Assembly (NCBI RefSeq): GCF_014117445.1
Contig: NZ_CP059851.1
Coordinates: 186,001 to 250,000 of the forward strand
Direction: 5' to 3'
DNA length: 64,000 bases
Source: Sandaracinobacteroides saxicola
Lineage (GTDB): Bacteria > Pseudomonadota > Alphaproteobacteria > Sphingomonadales > Sphingomonadaceae
Shown here: piece after piece, positions 1-9,900 of the stretch
Layout: the number at the start of each line of letters is the position of its first letter
Numbering within the stretch: position 1 is the stretch's first letter
Program-made: the position numbers and the translations under genes
Notes under the pieces: model-generated
Told to the model about the DNA's origin: nothing
The model's input: the letters and a program-made list of their open reading frames with translations, nothing else
Database searches by the model: none

Positions 1-52
1 CGTCGGCATCGCTGTCGAGATAGCGTGCGAGCCAGCTTCGGGTAAATTTCAT
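1..52 (-). CDS. pheT: Phenylalanyl-tRNA synthetase beta subunit, first codons only
   Basis: Only the first 17 codons are inside the window; the gene continues beyond position 1. The minus strand starts with ATG at 52 and reads [17 protein letters not shown], which is the usual N-terminus of PheT. The ATG overlaps the pheS stop codon (ATGA), the normal pheS-pheT arrangement that lets translation of the two subunits be coupled. The beta subunit would form the alpha2-beta2 enzyme that charges tRNA-Phe and carries the editing site. Confidence 0.9.
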   Translation of the reverse strand, partial: MKFTRSWLARYLDSDAD

Positions 53-1134
53 GCCCCCACCCCGCCGCTCAGCGTCGGCACGTCCAGCGCGCCGAAGCCA
101 TAGTGCCGCAACCAGCGCAGGTCGCCGTCGAAGAAGGCGCGCAGGTCGGTCATGCCATATTTCAGCATCGCCAGCCGGTCGACGCCGGTGCCGAACGCGA
201 ACCCCTGCCACTCCTCCGGATCCAGGCCGCAGTTCCGCAGCACCTTGGGATGCACCATGCCGCTGCCCAAAATCTCCATCCAGCTCTCGCTGCCGCCGAT
301 CGAGAGCCGCCCGCCCTGCCACGAACAGCCGACATCCACTTCCACCCCCGGCTCGGTGAAGGGGAAATAGCTCGGCCGGAAGCGGAGCGTCACATCGTCC
401 ACCTCGAAAAAGGCCTTGATGAAGGTCTCCAGCGTCCAGCGCAGGTGCGCCAGCGTGATGCCCCGGTCGATCACCAGCCCCTCGATCTGGTGGAACATCG
501 GCGTGTGCGTCGCATCGCTGTCGCTGCGATAGACGCGCCCGGGCGCGATGATGCGAATGGGCGGCGCCTGCCCCATCATCGTGCGGATCTGCACCGGCGA
601 CGTGTGCGTGCGCAGCACGGCCCGGCCGTTCGCCCCCGCCGGGCCACCGCCCGTCACATAGAAGGTGTCGTGCATCGCGCGCGCCGGATGTTCCTCGGGA
701 ATGTTCAGCGCGGTGAAATTGTGCCAGTCGTCCTCGATCTCCGGCCCTTCCGCCACCGCGAAGCCCAGGTCGGCGAAGATCTCCGCCAGCTCGTCCATCA
801 CCTGGCTGATCGGATGCACCGTGCCGCGCGGGCCGGGCAGCACCGGCAGGCTCATGTCCAGGCGTTCCGTGGCCAGCCGCGCCTCCAGCGCGGCCGCCTC
901 CAGCACCGCCTTGCGCGCCGCCAGGGCCGCGGACAATTCTTCCCGCAGGCCGTTGAACGCCGGCCCCGCCACCTGGCGCTGCTCCGCCGTCATGCCACCC
1001 AGCGTCTTCAACAAGGCCGTCACCTGCCCGGCCTTCCCCAGCGCCGCCACCCGCACCGCCTCCAGCGCGGTCAGATCGGCGGCACCGTCGATGGCGGCCA
1101 GCAGGTCGGTTCTCAGCGTCTCGGTCTCGGTCAT
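49..1134 (-). CDS. pheS: Phenylalanine--tRNA ligase alpha subunit
   Basis: Catalytic subunit of phenylalanyl-tRNA synthetase, 361 aa, a usual length. An N-terminal coiled-coil tRNA-binding arm (about residues 1-90) is followed by the class II aminoacyl-tRNA synthetase core. Visible signatures are [19 protein letters not shown], the motif 2 region [11 protein letters not shown], and the motif 3 region [13 protein letters not shown] about 45 residues before the end. The ATG at 1134 (MTETETL) is preferred over an in-frame upstream start at 1179 because the 15 extra residues do not look like PheS. The ribosome site is weak. The stop overlaps the pheT start. Confidence 0.95.
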   Translation of the reverse strand: MTETETLRTDLLAAIDGAADLTALEAVRVAALGKAGQVTALLKTLGGMTAEQRQVAGPAFNGLREELSAALAARKAVLEAAALEARLATERLDMSLPVLPGPRGTVHPISQVMDELAEIFADLGFAVAEGPEIEDDWHNFTALNIPEEHPARAMHDTFYVTGGGPAGANGRAVLRTHTSPVQIRTMMGQAPPIRIIAPGRVYRSDSDATHTPMFHQIEGLVIDRGITLAHLRWTLETFIKAFFEVDDVTLRFRPSYFPFTEPGVEVDVGCSWQGGRLSIGGSESWMEILGSGMVHPKVLRNCGLDPEEWQGFAFGTGVDRLAMLKYGMTDLRAFFDGDLRWLRHYGFGALDVPTLSGGVGA

Positions 1135-1188
1135 CGCCGCGTCGGTTAGCCGCTTGCACCCGCCCCGGCAACCGCGCATCCTGCCCCG

Positions 1189-1920
1189 ATGTCAGAGATG
1201 ATCCGCCCCGTCGACGCCGCCGCCATCGAAGGCCGGACGCTCCGCTATTATGATTATTGCATGGCGGCCTTCGTCGCGCTGCTGATCTGCTCCAACCTGA
1301 TCGGCGCCGGCAAGGTCGCCAGCTTCGACCTGCCGCTGGTCGGCGCGGTCACCTTCGGCGCCGGCATCCTGTTCTTCCCGCTCAGCTATGTGCTCGGCGA
1401 CGTGCTGACCGAGGTCTATGGCTATGCCCGTGCCCGCCGCGTCGTCTGGGTCGGCTTCGTCGCCAGCCTGTTCACCGCGCTGATGGCCGCGGTGATCGTC
1501 GCCATGCCGCCGGCGCCGGGCTGGGGCGACCAGGCGGTCTATGAAAAGGTCTTTGGCCAGGTGCCGCGCATTTTCGCGGCGTCCATCGTCGCCTTCTGGG
1601 CCGGCGAGTTCGCCAACAGCTTCGTGCTGTCCCGCATGAAGGTCTGGACCAAGGGCCGGATGCTGTGGACCCGCACCATCGGCAGCACCGTGGTGGGGCA
1701 GGGCGTCGACAGCCTGATCTTCTACCCGCTCGCCTTCTGGGGTGTCTGGTCGAACGAGCAGGTCATCACCGTCATGCTCACCAACTATGCGTTGAAGGTG
1801 CTGTGGGAAGTGCTGCTCACGCCCGTCACCTACCAGGTCGTCGGCTTCTTCAAACGCCGCGAAGGGCTGGACGTGTTCGACACCGCGGTCGATTACACGC
1901 CGTTCAAGACGCGGATATAA
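1189..1920 (+). CDS. yhhQ: Queuosine precursor transporter (YhhQ/VUT family)
   Basis: A 243-aa polytopic membrane protein of the DUF165/YhhQ family, which imports queuosine precursors such as preQ0 or preQ1 for the wobble-base modification of tRNA. Hydrophobic segments are spread through the protein, beginning near residue 25 ([20 protein letters not shown]). The family-typical [19 protein letters not shown] lies near residue 65 and [16 protein letters not shown] near residue 170. It starts 54 bp from the divergent pheS start, so the two share a promoter region. A second in-frame ATG three codons later is possible. A GC-rich hairpin at about 1935-1962 follows the gene but has no T-run. Confidence 0.9.
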   Translation: MSEMIRPVDAAAIEGRTLRYYDYCMAAFVALLICSNLIGAGKVASFDLPLVGAVTFGAGILFFPLSYVLGDVLTEVYGYARARRVVWVGFVASLFTALMAAVIVAMPPAPGWGDQAVYEKVFGQVPRIFAASIVAFWAGEFANSFVLSRMKVWTKGRMLWTRTIGSTVVGQGVDSLIFYPLAFWGVWSNEQVITVMLTNYALKVLWEVLLTPVTYQVVGFFKRREGLDVFDTAVDYTPFKTRI

Positions 1921-1986
1921 GGGCGGATATAGGAAGGCGGCGGAGGTTGCCCCCCGCCGCCCGCCAAGCCACCGCTACAATGCCAT

Positions 1987-2676
1987 TCAGGCGGCAACAA
2001 CCTTGCGCCGGCGCATCGCGCTGCCCACCAGGCCGAAGCCCAGGATCATCATCGCCCAGGTCGCCGGTTCCGGCACCATCGAGGTCGTGCCGAAGTTGAT
2101 GTCATCCACGGCGAAGTCGTTGCCGCTGAAATCGGTGCTGCCGTTGATCAGCCGCAGCACGACCGAGCTGTTGCCGCCCGAGTTCCACTGGTTGCTGAAC
2201 CCCTGCCACACGCCCGGCGCGCCCGTGGTGTAGGTGTTGAGCACCGCCGAGCTGACATCGCCGATCACCGAAAAGGTGAGGTTCGACGCCGCGCCGGTGA
2301 AGCCGCCGCAGCACATGTTCGACGCGAAGGCTTCGAAGAAATAATTGGTGCCGCCCGTCACCGCGATGGGGCCGGATTCCCACACCGTCACGCCGCTCTG
2401 GATCGCGCCGTTGACGATCAGATAGTTGCCGCTGCCCGACGTATGGTCGCCATAGCTCGCCCACTGGTTGTGGACATTGTTGGCGTTGGTGTCGACGGTA
2501 TAGGCACCTTCCGGATAGAGCGAAAACTGCCCCGCCGGCGCGATATAGGTGTAGCCGCTGCTGAAGCCGGTGTTGCCGGCCTCGAAATCGCCGTTCACCA
2601 CCAGGTTGGCGGCCTGCGCGCCCGTGGCACCCAGCAGCAAGGCGGCGATCGCCGCGCGTGTCATCATCGTCATCAT
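1987..2676 (-). CDS. PEPxxWA-CTERM exported protein
   Basis: A 229-aa exported protein. An N-terminal signal peptide (RAAIAALLLGATGAQA) is followed by NLVVNGDFEAG, the opening of many carbohydrate-binding-like secreted domains. The C-terminus is a sorting signal: VPEPATWAMMILGFGLVG, then AMRRRKVVAA. Such signals are recognised by an exosortase, and none is visible in the window. The start at 2676 is chosen because AGGGA sits just upstream and the signal peptide begins there; the longer reading to 2778 adds unrelated residues. The extracellular role is unknown. The sorting signal is nearly identical at DNA level to that of the next gene. Confidence 0.85.
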   Translation of the reverse strand: MMTMMTRAAIAALLLGATGAQAANLVVNGDFEAGNTGFSSGYTYIAPAGQFSLYPEGAYTVDTNANNVHNQWASYGDHTSGSGNYLIVNGAIQSGVTVWESGPIAVTGGTNYFFEAFASNMCCGGFTGAASNLTFSVIGDVSSAVLNTYTTGAPGVWQGFSNQWNSGGNSSVVLRLINGSTDFSGNDFAVDDINFGTTSMVPEPATWAMMILGFGLVGSAMRRRKVVAA

Positions 2677-2824
2677 GAATTCCCTGTTCTCGGCGCTCAA
2701 CCTTTGAGCATGCCGGCCGTTTATCGGATCGGGTCGATGAACCCAAGGCCGGAACAGGGTTAACCGCCGAAAGGTCATAGTTGTTTACCCATTTTCGCGC
2801 GTCCCCGCGATGCGCGGCGGCACG

Positions 2825-2856
2825 AAAAAGGGCGGCAGGGTCCACCCCCGCCGCCC
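2825..2856 (-). terminator. Intrinsic terminator after the second PEP-CTERM gene
   Basis: Read on the minus strand, a GGGCGGC/GCCGCCC stem (arms at 2830-2836 and 2850-2856) is followed by five T residues. It lies 23 bp past the stop of the gene at 2879-3625 and separates it from the first PEP-CTERM gene. Confidence 0.75.
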
Positions 2857-2878
2857 CTCGCGGCACTTTTCAGAGCGC

Positions 2879-3625
2879 TCAGGCGAGCGCCAGACGCTGC
2901 CGGCGCATCGCGCTGCCCACCAGGCCGAAGCCGATGATCATCATCGCCCAGGTCGCGGGTTCCGGCACCGCGCTGCCGGTGATGTCGTTGAAGAAGCCCA
3001 CCGTATGGTTGTCGCTCTCATAGCCGCCGACCATCGGCGACTCGAAAAAGCGGATACGGTCGAAGGTCAGGCCATCCTTGAAATAGACGTTGACGAAGGC
3101 ATAGGGCTCGCCGCGGTTCCAGCCGGCGAACGGGCCGCTCGGGTTGCCGAAATAGGCGCTGTTGCCTCCGATGGCATTGCGCACATCACCCGGTGCGAAG
3201 GTGAACACCTTGCTGCCGCCCTTGTAGAATTCCAGCACATTGCCCCCGTCCAGCGCCGGCAGCCAGTAACCGAAATAGGTCAGCCCGCGCGGATCGCTGG
3301 TGCTCAGCGCCAGCTCGAAGCCGGTGCCGGAAAAGGTCTCGGCATAACGGCCGACGCCACCGGCGCCGCCATATTGGTTGGCATCGCGGATATCGACGTT
3401 GGAATAGCGCCCCGTGATCAGCGTCGACTGGCCGCTGGTGCCAAAATCGGTGACGAAGCTGGTGCCGCCCCCGGTCGGCCGGCTGTCGAACGTCTCCACG
3501 CCGACGAAATCGAAACCGGCGGTGGTGTTCACCACGCCCGGCGCTTCATAGGTCACGGTTACCGCGGCCTGGCCGGCGGTCGACAGCAGCGCCACGGCGC
3601 CGATCATCAGGCTCTTCATCATCAT
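2879..3625 (-). CDS. PEPxxWA-CTERM exported protein
   Basis: A 248-aa exported protein with signal peptide (LMIGAVALLSTAGQA) and a mature part of beta-rich character. It ends in VPEPATWAMMIIGFGLVGSA plus MRRQRLALA, the PEPxxWA-CTERM sorting tail. The mature sequence differs from its neighbour's, so the two share only the tail. The start at 3625 (MMMKS) follows AAGGA at good spacing; an upstream ATG at 3643 would add six residues (MSEKDG) and is less likely. It has its own terminator. Probably anchored to or released from the cell surface after exosortase processing; function unknown. Confidence 0.85.
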   Translation of the reverse strand: MMMKSLMIGAVALLSTAGQAAVTVTYEAPGVVNTTAGFDFVGVETFDSRPTGGGTSFVTDFGTSGQSTLITGRYSNVDIRDANQYGGAGGVGRYAETFSGTGFELALSTSDPRGLTYFGYWLPALDGGNVLEFYKGGSKVFTFAPGDVRNAIGGNSAYFGNPSGPFAGWNRGEPYAFVNVYFKDGLTFDRIRFFESPMVGGYESDNHTVGFFNDITGSAVPEPATWAMMIIGFGLVGSAMRRQRLALA

Positions 3626-3758
3626 CCCATCCTTTTCCGACATCTCATTTGATGCCCGGGCCCTACCGCATCGGCCCGGAAAAGTTTAGGGTCGAACAGC
3701 GTTAATTGCTGCTTTTGCAAGCGAATTAACGATCTTTTGCCTTTCACGTAAAGTGCGC

Positions 3759-3790
3759 AAAAAAAAAGGCGCCGGGTTCCCCCGACGCCT
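3759..3790 (-). terminator. Intrinsic terminator of the acyl-CoA dehydrogenase operon
   Basis: On the minus strand AGGCGTCGGG, loop GGAA, CCCGGCGCCT form a 10-bp stem with one mismatch, followed by nine T residues (the A-run at 3759-3767). It lies about 100 bp beyond the stop of the dehydrogenase gene at 3892. Confidence 0.85.
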
Positions 3791-3891
3791 CTGTTGAACA
3801 AAGATCACATTTTACAACCGGTTGCCCCGGCATCCTGTTCGGCGTCCGCAGCCGTTTTCGCGGCCCGGCCTGGGCGGTCTGCCGGGCCGTT

Positions 3892-5109
3892 TCAAAGCGC
3901 CTTGATCTCGTTGAACGGCGTGTCCTTGTCGCCGCGCAGGTCGCCCGGCAGCCCCAGCACGCGCTCGGCGATGATGTTGCGCAAAATCTCGTCGGTGCCG
4001 CCGGCGATCCGCAATCCCGCCGACCACAGATAGCTCTGCTGCAACTTCTCGATGTCGCTCCCCGGCTCTGCAGCGAACCCCGCGCCTTCCGAAAGGTCCA
4101 GCGCGAACGCCGCCATGTCCTGCATGGTCTTGGCGACCACCACCTTGCTGATGCTCTGCTCAGGCCCCGGCATCTGGCCCTTGCTCAGCGCGGAGAGCGC
4201 CCGCATCTGGGTCAGCTTGATCCCCTCGTCGGCGATATAGCTGTCGGCGATCCGCCGCCGCACATCCGCCTGCTCCATCGCCGGGCCGCGCTCGGTCTCC
4301 ACCTCGGCCGCCACCTTCATCAGCGTGGCATAGCCCGGCGCGTGCCGCGGCTTGCCGCCCACCGCCAGCCGCTCATGCATCAGCGTCGTCAGGCTCACCT
4401 TCCAGCCATCGCCCACCTCGCCCAGCCGGTGGCTGTCCTTCACCCGCACATCGGTGAAGAAGACCTCGTTGAAGTCGCTCGAGCCGCTCATCTGCCGGAT
4501 GCCGCGCACCTCCACGCCCGGCGCCTTCATGTCCACGATGAACATGGTCAGCCCCTTGTGCTTCGGCGCCTCCGGATTGGTGCGCGTCACCACGATGCCG
4601 AAATCGCTCTTGTGGGCAAAACTCGTCCACACCTTCTGGCCGTTGATCACCCACTCGTCGCCGTCCTTCACGGCCTTCGTGCGGATGCTGGCGAGGTCGC
4701 TGCCCGCCACCGGCTCACTGAACAGCTGGCACCACACTTCCTCGCCCTTGAGCGCCTTGGGCACATAGCGGGCGATGACGTCGGGATTGCCGTGCGTGAA
4801 CACGGTCGGGATGCACATCCCAAGGCCGATGGAATAAAGCCCGGTCGGCACATAGGTGCGGCTTTCCTCCTGGTTGAAGATGATCTGGTGCATGGGGCTC
4901 AGCCCCTGCCCGCCGACAGCCTTCGGCCAGGTGATGCCCACATAGCCGGCGGCATGCTTCTTGGCCTGCCACGCCTTGGAGCGCACCACGAAATCCTCCA
5001 GCCCCCAGGGCTCCTTCGGCGGATGGAGATATTCGCCGGCGTTCGCCGCCATCCAGGCCTTCACCGTGGCGCGAAATTCGGCTTCCTGCGGCGTGTCGTT
5101 GAAATCCAT
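3892..5109 (-). CDS. Acyl-CoA dehydrogenase family protein
   Basis: A 405-aa FAD-dependent acyl-CoA dehydrogenase that would introduce a 2,3-double bond into an acyl-CoA. Family features are the central GQKVWTSFAHKSDFGIVVTRT strand region and the C-terminal RIAGGTDEILRNIIAERVLG, where FAD and the tetramer interface are formed. The start at 5109 follows GGAGAAGG. The gene begins 11 bp after the stop of a second, shorter dehydrogenase. Such adjacent large/small pairs often form heteromeric enzymes acting on bulky substrates such as steroid side chains (FadE28-FadE29, IpdE1-IpdE2). The substrate here cannot be told. Confidence 0.9.
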   Translation of the reverse strand: MDFNDTPQEAEFRATVKAWMAANAGEYLHPPKEPWGLEDFVVRSKAWQAKKHAAGYVGITWPKAVGGQGLSPMHQIIFNQEESRTYVPTGLYSIGLGMCIPTVFTHGNPDVIARYVPKALKGEEVWCQLFSEPVAGSDLASIRTKAVKDGDEWVINGQKVWTSFAHKSDFGIVVTRTNPEAPKHKGLTMFIVDMKAPGVEVRGIRQMSGSSDFNEVFFTDVRVKDSHRLGEVGDGWKVSLTTLMHERLAVGGKPRHAPGYATLMKVAAEVETERGPAMEQADVRRRIADSYIADEGIKLTQMRALSALSKGQMPGPEQSISKVVVAKTMQDMAAFALDLSEGAGFAAEPGSDIEKLQQSYLWSAGLRIAGGTDEILRNIIAERVLGLPGDLRGDKDTPFNEIKAL

Positions 5110-5120
5110 CGTCCTTCTCC

Positions 5121-6221
5121 TCAAGCCGCCTGGCGATTCCGCCGCTCCAACGCCCGCACCAGCCGGTCGGCCCAGTGCGCCCGGCTGCCCAGCGCGAACT
5201 GCAGCGTCCGGTTGCGGCGGTAATAGAATTGGCAGTCATGCTCCCAGGTGAAGCCGATGCCGCCATGCAGCTGCACCGCCTCCTCGGCAACATAGTTCAT
5301 CGCCTCCAGGCTCGACACCCGCGCCGCCGCCGCCGCCTGTGACAGCTCCGGCGCATCGCTGCCGAACGCCCAGGCCCCATGCAGCGCGTGCGCCTCCGCC
5401 AGCGTCACCTTGATATACATGTCCGCCAGCTTGTGCTTCACGCCCTGGTAGCGCCCGATGCGCAGCCCGAACGCCGTGCGATCCTTGGCATAGGCGACCG
5501 TCATGTCCATCGCCGCGCGCGCGCTGCCCAGCGTCTCGAACGCCGCGATCACCGCCAGCCGGTCGCACAGTTTCGCCCAGTCCGCCGCCGTCCCCAGCGG
5601 TTCGGCCGCGGCCCCATCCAGCGTCAGCGTTCCCGACCGCCGCACCAGGTCCAGGCTCTCGACGTCCGCGCGCGACACGCCCGGCCCCGCCAGGTCGACC
5701 AGCGCCATCGCCGGGCCATCCGCCGACGCCACGGTCACGATGGCCAGATGCGCCCCCATCAGGTCGGGCACCGGCGACTTCACACCGCGCACCGTGCCGG
5801 CCGCCAGAACCGTCGCCGGCATCGCCGAAATCGCCTTCGCGCCCTCGCTCCAGGCGATCACCGCCACCACCTCGCCGGCGGCGATCCGCGGCAGCCAGGC
5901 CGCCCGTTGCGCTTCCGTGCCCGCCAGCAGCAGCGCCTCGGTCGCCGCCAGCGTGCTGGTCAGCGGCACCGGCGCCAGGCTGCGCCCCACTTCCTCCGCC
6001 AGCACACACACTTCATCTGCGCCCAGGCCGATGCCGCCATGCGCCTCGGGAATGCGCAGCGCCGTCCAGCCCTGACCGACGACCTCCGCCCACAGGGCGG
6101 AGTCGAACGGCGCCTCCCGCCCCATCTGCGCCCGCGCCACGGCAGGTCCCGCCTTGGCATCCAGAAACTTCCGCGCCGCATCGCGCAGCGTCTTGGCATC
6201 ATCCGACAGATCGAAATTCAC
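5121..6221 (-). CDS. Acyl-CoA dehydrogenase family protein, smaller partner
   Basis: A 366-aa acyl-CoA dehydrogenase, first gene of the two-gene unit. N-terminal helices (MNFDLSDDAKTLRDAARKFL), a mid-domain and the C-terminal VQLHGGIGFTWEHDCQFYYR are visible. This last segment is typical of the short subunit in heteromeric acyl-CoA dehydrogenases. It probably works with the product of the gene immediately downstream. Upstream lie only a terminator and the 127-aa gene, so its promoter should be in 6222-6294. Substrate unknown. Confidence 0.9.
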   Translation of the reverse strand: MNFDLSDDAKTLRDAARKFLDAKAGPAVARAQMGREAPFDSALWAEVVGQGWTALRIPEAHGGIGLGADEVCVLAEEVGRSLAPVPLTSTLAATEALLLAGTEAQRAAWLPRIAAGEVVAVIAWSEGAKAISAMPATVLAAGTVRGVKSPVPDLMGAHLAIVTVASADGPAMALVDLAGPGVSRADVESLDLVRRSGTLTLDGAAAEPLGTAADWAKLCDRLAVIAAFETLGSARAAMDMTVAYAKDRTAFGLRIGRYQGVKHKLADMYIKVTLAEAHALHGAWAFGSDAPELSQAAAAARVSSLEAMNYVAEEAVQLHGGIGFTWEHDCQFYYRRNRTLQFALGSRAHWADRLVRALERRNRQAA

Positions 6222-6294
6222 GCGACAAACTCCCTCTCACCCGGAGTTAGGCCAGCGATGCCCCCTCGCCAAGCGCGGCAATCAGCGCGCTATC

Positions 6295-6326
6295 AAAAAA
6301 GCGCGGAGGGCCACTGCCCTCCGCGC
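6295..6326 (-). terminator. Strong intrinsic terminator after the 127-aa gene
   Basis: Read on the minus strand: GCGCGGAGGGC, loop AGTG, GCCCTCCGCGC (perfect 11-bp stem, arms 6301-6311 and 6316-6326), then six T residues (6295-6300). It lies 32 bp beyond the stop at 6358. Confidence 0.9.
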
Positions 6327-6357
6327 CCTGTCGTCATTGCTTGTCGGCGCTATCGGC

Positions 6358-6741
6358 TCACGCCGCCTTTTTCATCCGGCGTTGCGGCGCGGCGGCCGCT
6401 TCCTTGTCTTCCTCTTCATCCGGCTGCTCGGCGCCGCTCTCGCTCAGCGCCTCGCCCAGCTGCTTCAGCTTGTCGCCATTCCTGTCGGCGCGGTCGGCGA
6501 TCTTTGTCACGGCACCGCCCAGCCGGTGCAGCAGCGCTTCCACCCGTTCGCCGTCCGGCTCGTCCATTTCCAGCTGCTTGCGCAGCGCCGCCAGGTCGCG
6601 CGCGATGCCCTTCGCACCCGGCACATCCACTTCGGACAGCGCCGTCTCCCAATCCTCGATGATCGAAACGGCGGTCTTCGGCCTGGTGGATTCAATCCCG
6701 CGATTGAAGGCATTCATCGTTGCAGCAAAACGCACAGCCAT
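6358..6741 (-). CDS. Hypothetical protein, helical, acidic/basic tail
   Basis: A 127-aa soluble protein with no family I can name. It is mostly predicted helix. Residues 40-65 and 70-100 look amphipathic, and the tail has an acidic run (EEEDKE) followed by a basic end (RRMKKAA). No signal peptide or membrane segment is seen. AGGAG lies just upstream of the ATG, and a strong terminator follows. The 145-bp hairpin element lies about 90 bp upstream, between this gene and the oxidoreductase gene. Coding is supported by codon bias, ribosome site and terminator. Confidence 0.7.
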   Translation of the reverse strand: MAVRFAATMNAFNRGIESTRPKTAVSIIEDWETALSEVDVPGAKGIARDLAALRKQLEMDEPDGERVEALLHRLGGAVTKIADRADRNGDKLKQLGEALSESGAEQPDEEEDKEAAAAPQRRMKKAA

Positions 6742-6832
6742 GGCTCACTCTCCTGGGTTGCCGGGGCAGAATGACCCGGTCAGCCCCGTAACCCCGGCAT
6801 CCATTGGGGGTTCCCAACGCTCTGTCTGTTGC

Positions 6833-6977
6833 AGAGACTGTGTGAGAAATTGCTCAGGCCGTGGCGAGAACGTTGATTTTCGAGCACCGAAGCGCAGCGA
6901 CCTTCAGGGTCGTGAGCATCGGAGCGCAGAAAATCGGCGTTCGCAGCCCGGCATGGGCAATTTATCGCACAGTCTCT
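6833..6977. repeat. 145-bp palindromic hairpin element, copy 1
   Basis: The ends are a perfect 10-bp inverted repeat (6833-6842 with 6968-6977), and most of the 145 bp can fold into one long hairpin with internal loops. The inner arms at about 6877-6889 and 6928-6940 pair with two G-T wobbles. The 48-bp core (6882-6929) holds two near-identical 16-bp direct repeats around a small hairpin (CGACC/GGTCG). The core is identical in copy 2 at 55236-55380. The right end overlaps the stop codon of the oxidoreductase gene by two bases. Confidence 0.85.
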
Positions 6978-9900
6978 ATGCGGCAGCCTGCCGCGCCATG
7001 CCCGGCCACTTGGCCAACAGCGCCTTCCGCCGCAACGCCACTGCCTTTGCCGCATCTTCCTTCACCGGCCCGAACCCGCGCACGTCCAGCGGCAGCCGCG
7101 CGATCTCCACGGCCAGCGCCAGATTGTCTGCCCGCAACCCGCGCAGCAGCATTTCCACATCCGCCTCGAACGCGCCGATCGCCGCCCGCTCATGCCGCCG
7201 CTCCTCAGTGCGCCCGAACAGGTCGAACGCCGTCCCGCGCAGGCCCTTCATGCGGGCGAGCACCCCGAACAGCGGCACCACCAGCCAGCCCGGCAGCCCG
7301 ATCTTCTTCGGCCGCCCGGTCGCCGGGTCGATGCGGGAGAGCAGCGGCGGCGCCAGATGGAAGGTCAGCCTGGCGCGCTCGGCGAAGGTCGCATCCAGCT
7401 GGCCGGTAAAGCGCCCGTCGCTGTACAGCCGCGCCACCTCATATTCATCCTTATAGGCCATCAGCTTGTGCAGGCTGGCCATCACCGCCTCGGTCAGCGC
7501 GGTCGATCCGAACGGCGCTTCCGCCGCCCGTACCCGCGCAACCCCATCGGCGAACCGCTGCGCATAGGCCGCATCCTGATAGGCCGTCAGGTCACTCACC
7601 CGCGTGGCGATCCGTTCATCCAGCGTCAACGCCGGCGCCTCGCCCCCGCCGACCATCGCCTCCACCCGCGCCGGCTCCGCCGCCAGCAGCCGGCCGAGCG
7701 CGAAGGCCTGAAGGTTGAACGGCACCGATACGCCGTTCAGCTCGATCGCACCCTGGATCGCGCTGAGCGGCAGCGGGATCAGCCCCTGCTGCCAGGCATA
7801 GCCCAGCAGCATCACATTGGCGGCAATGGCATCGCCCATCAGCGCGGTGGCAATCTTCTCCGCCGCCACCATATGGCTCGCCTTGCTCGCCCCCTCGATG
7901 GTCTTCACCACCTGGTGCGTCTTGAAATCCAGGTCGCGGTTGCGCACGAAATCCGCCGTCGGCGCGATGTTCGCATTGGCCACCGTCACCGTCCGCGTCG
8001 GGATCATCAGCGTCTGCGCGGCCTTGTCCGCCGCCACCACCGCGTCGCAGGCGATCACCAGGTCCGCCGTCCCCGCCATGATGCGCGGCCCCAGCAGCGC
8101 CTCGTTGGTCGGCGCCAGCCGCACATGGCTCCATACCGCGCCACCCTTCTGCGCCAGGCCGGCCATGTCCGCGGTCGTGCTCGCCACGCCGGCCAGATGT
8201 CCCGCCATCCCCAGCAAGGCCGACACCGTCAGCACGCCGGTGCCGCCGATCCCCGTCACCAGGATGTTCACCGGCGCGGTCAGCGCGGGCACCGCCGGCT
8301 CCGGCAGGGTGCCGATCTCCAGCGACGTCGCCGCCGGCTTCTTCAGCTTGCCGCCGCTGACGCTCACGAAGCTCGGGCAGAACCCCTTCACGCAACTGAA
8401 ATCCTTGTTGCAGCTCGATTGGTTGATGCGCCGCTTGCGGCCGAACTCGGTCTCCAGCGGCTCCACGCTGACGCAGTTGGATTGCACCGAACAATCGCCG
8501 CAGCCCTCGCACACCGCCGGGTTGATCACCACCCGCCGGTCCGGGTCCGCCATCAGGCCGCGCTTCCGCCGCCGGCGCTTTTCCGCGGCGCAGGTCTGGT
8601 CATAGATGATCACGGTGCAGCCCGGTGTCGCCGCATAGGCCTTGCTCACCACGTCCAGCATCGCCCGGTCGTGCAGCGCCACTTCCTTCGGCAACAGTCC
8701 ATCGGGATAGCGGCTCAAATCCTCGGTCAGCACCGCGACCGATTTCGCGCCCTCCGCCAGCATCTGCCGCGCGATCTGCGGCACCGTCAGCTCGCCGTCA
8801 TGCTTCTGCCCGCCGGTCATGGCGACCGCGTCGTTATAGAGGATCTTGTAGGTGATGTTCACGCCCGCCGCGATCGACTGCCGCACCGCCAGCAGGCCGG
8901 AATGGAAATAGGTGCCATCCCCCAGATTGGCGAACACATGCTTCTCGTTCGTGAACGGCGCCTCGCCCACCCAGGTCACGCCCTCGCCACCCATCTGGGT
9001 GAAGGTCTCCGCCCGGTCCATCCACAGCGCCATGATGTGACAGCCGATGCCGGCCAGCGCGCGGCTGCCCTCGGGCACCTTGGTGGAGCTGTTGTGCGGG
9101 CAGCCGCTGCAGAAATAGGGGCTGCGCTTCGCCGGCGTCACATGCCGCGCCGCCTTCGCGTCCTGGTCGGCGAAGAAGGACAGCGCGTTGGCGATCCGCT
9201 CGGTCTTGTGGAAGCGCGCGATCCGCTGTGCCACCACCTTGGCGATCATCCCCGGCGACAGCTCATTGTCCGGAGACAGGAGCCAGTCGCCCGCCTCGTC
9301 CTGCTTTCCCACCACCCGCGGACGCACATCCTCGCGCCAGTTGTACAATTGCCATTTCAGCTGATGCTCGATGAACTCGCGCTTCTCCTCGATCACCAGA
9401 ACCTCTTCCAGCCCCTCGGCAAAGCCGCGCATCCCGTCCGGCTCCAGCGGCCAGGGCATGCCCACCTTGTAGAGCCTGAGCCCGATGTCGCGCGCCACCG
9501 CCTCGGTAATGCCCAGCTCGTCCAGCGCCTCCATGGTATCGGCAAAGGCCTTGCCCGTGGTCACGATGCCGAAGCGGGGCTTCGGCGTATCCCACACCAC
9601 CCGGTCGATGCCGTTCGCCTTGGCGAACGCCATCGCGGCAAAACCCTTGTAGCGTTGCAGCCGCGTGTCCTCGTCCCGCCAGATGTCGTTCGGCCGGACA
9701 TGAAGCCCGCCCTCGGGAAAATCGAACGGCGGAATAATGATCGACCGCCGCTCGTTCGCGGTATCCACCGTCGCGCTGGTCTCCACCGTGTCCGCCGTCG
9801 CCTTGTACCCCACCCAAGTGCCGGCAAAACGGCTCATGGCGATCCCCAGCAGGCCATATTCCACAAACTCATGCACGCTCGCCGGCGCCAGGAAGGGCAC

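Noticed and set aside
1934-1962. Terminator between the transporter and the first PEP-CTERM gene
   Set aside because: A GC-rich hairpin is present, but no T-run follows on either strand.
3735-3755. TTTCACGTAAAG near 3740 as a second parS
   Set aside because: Only one half-site fits; the other arm departs from the consensus.
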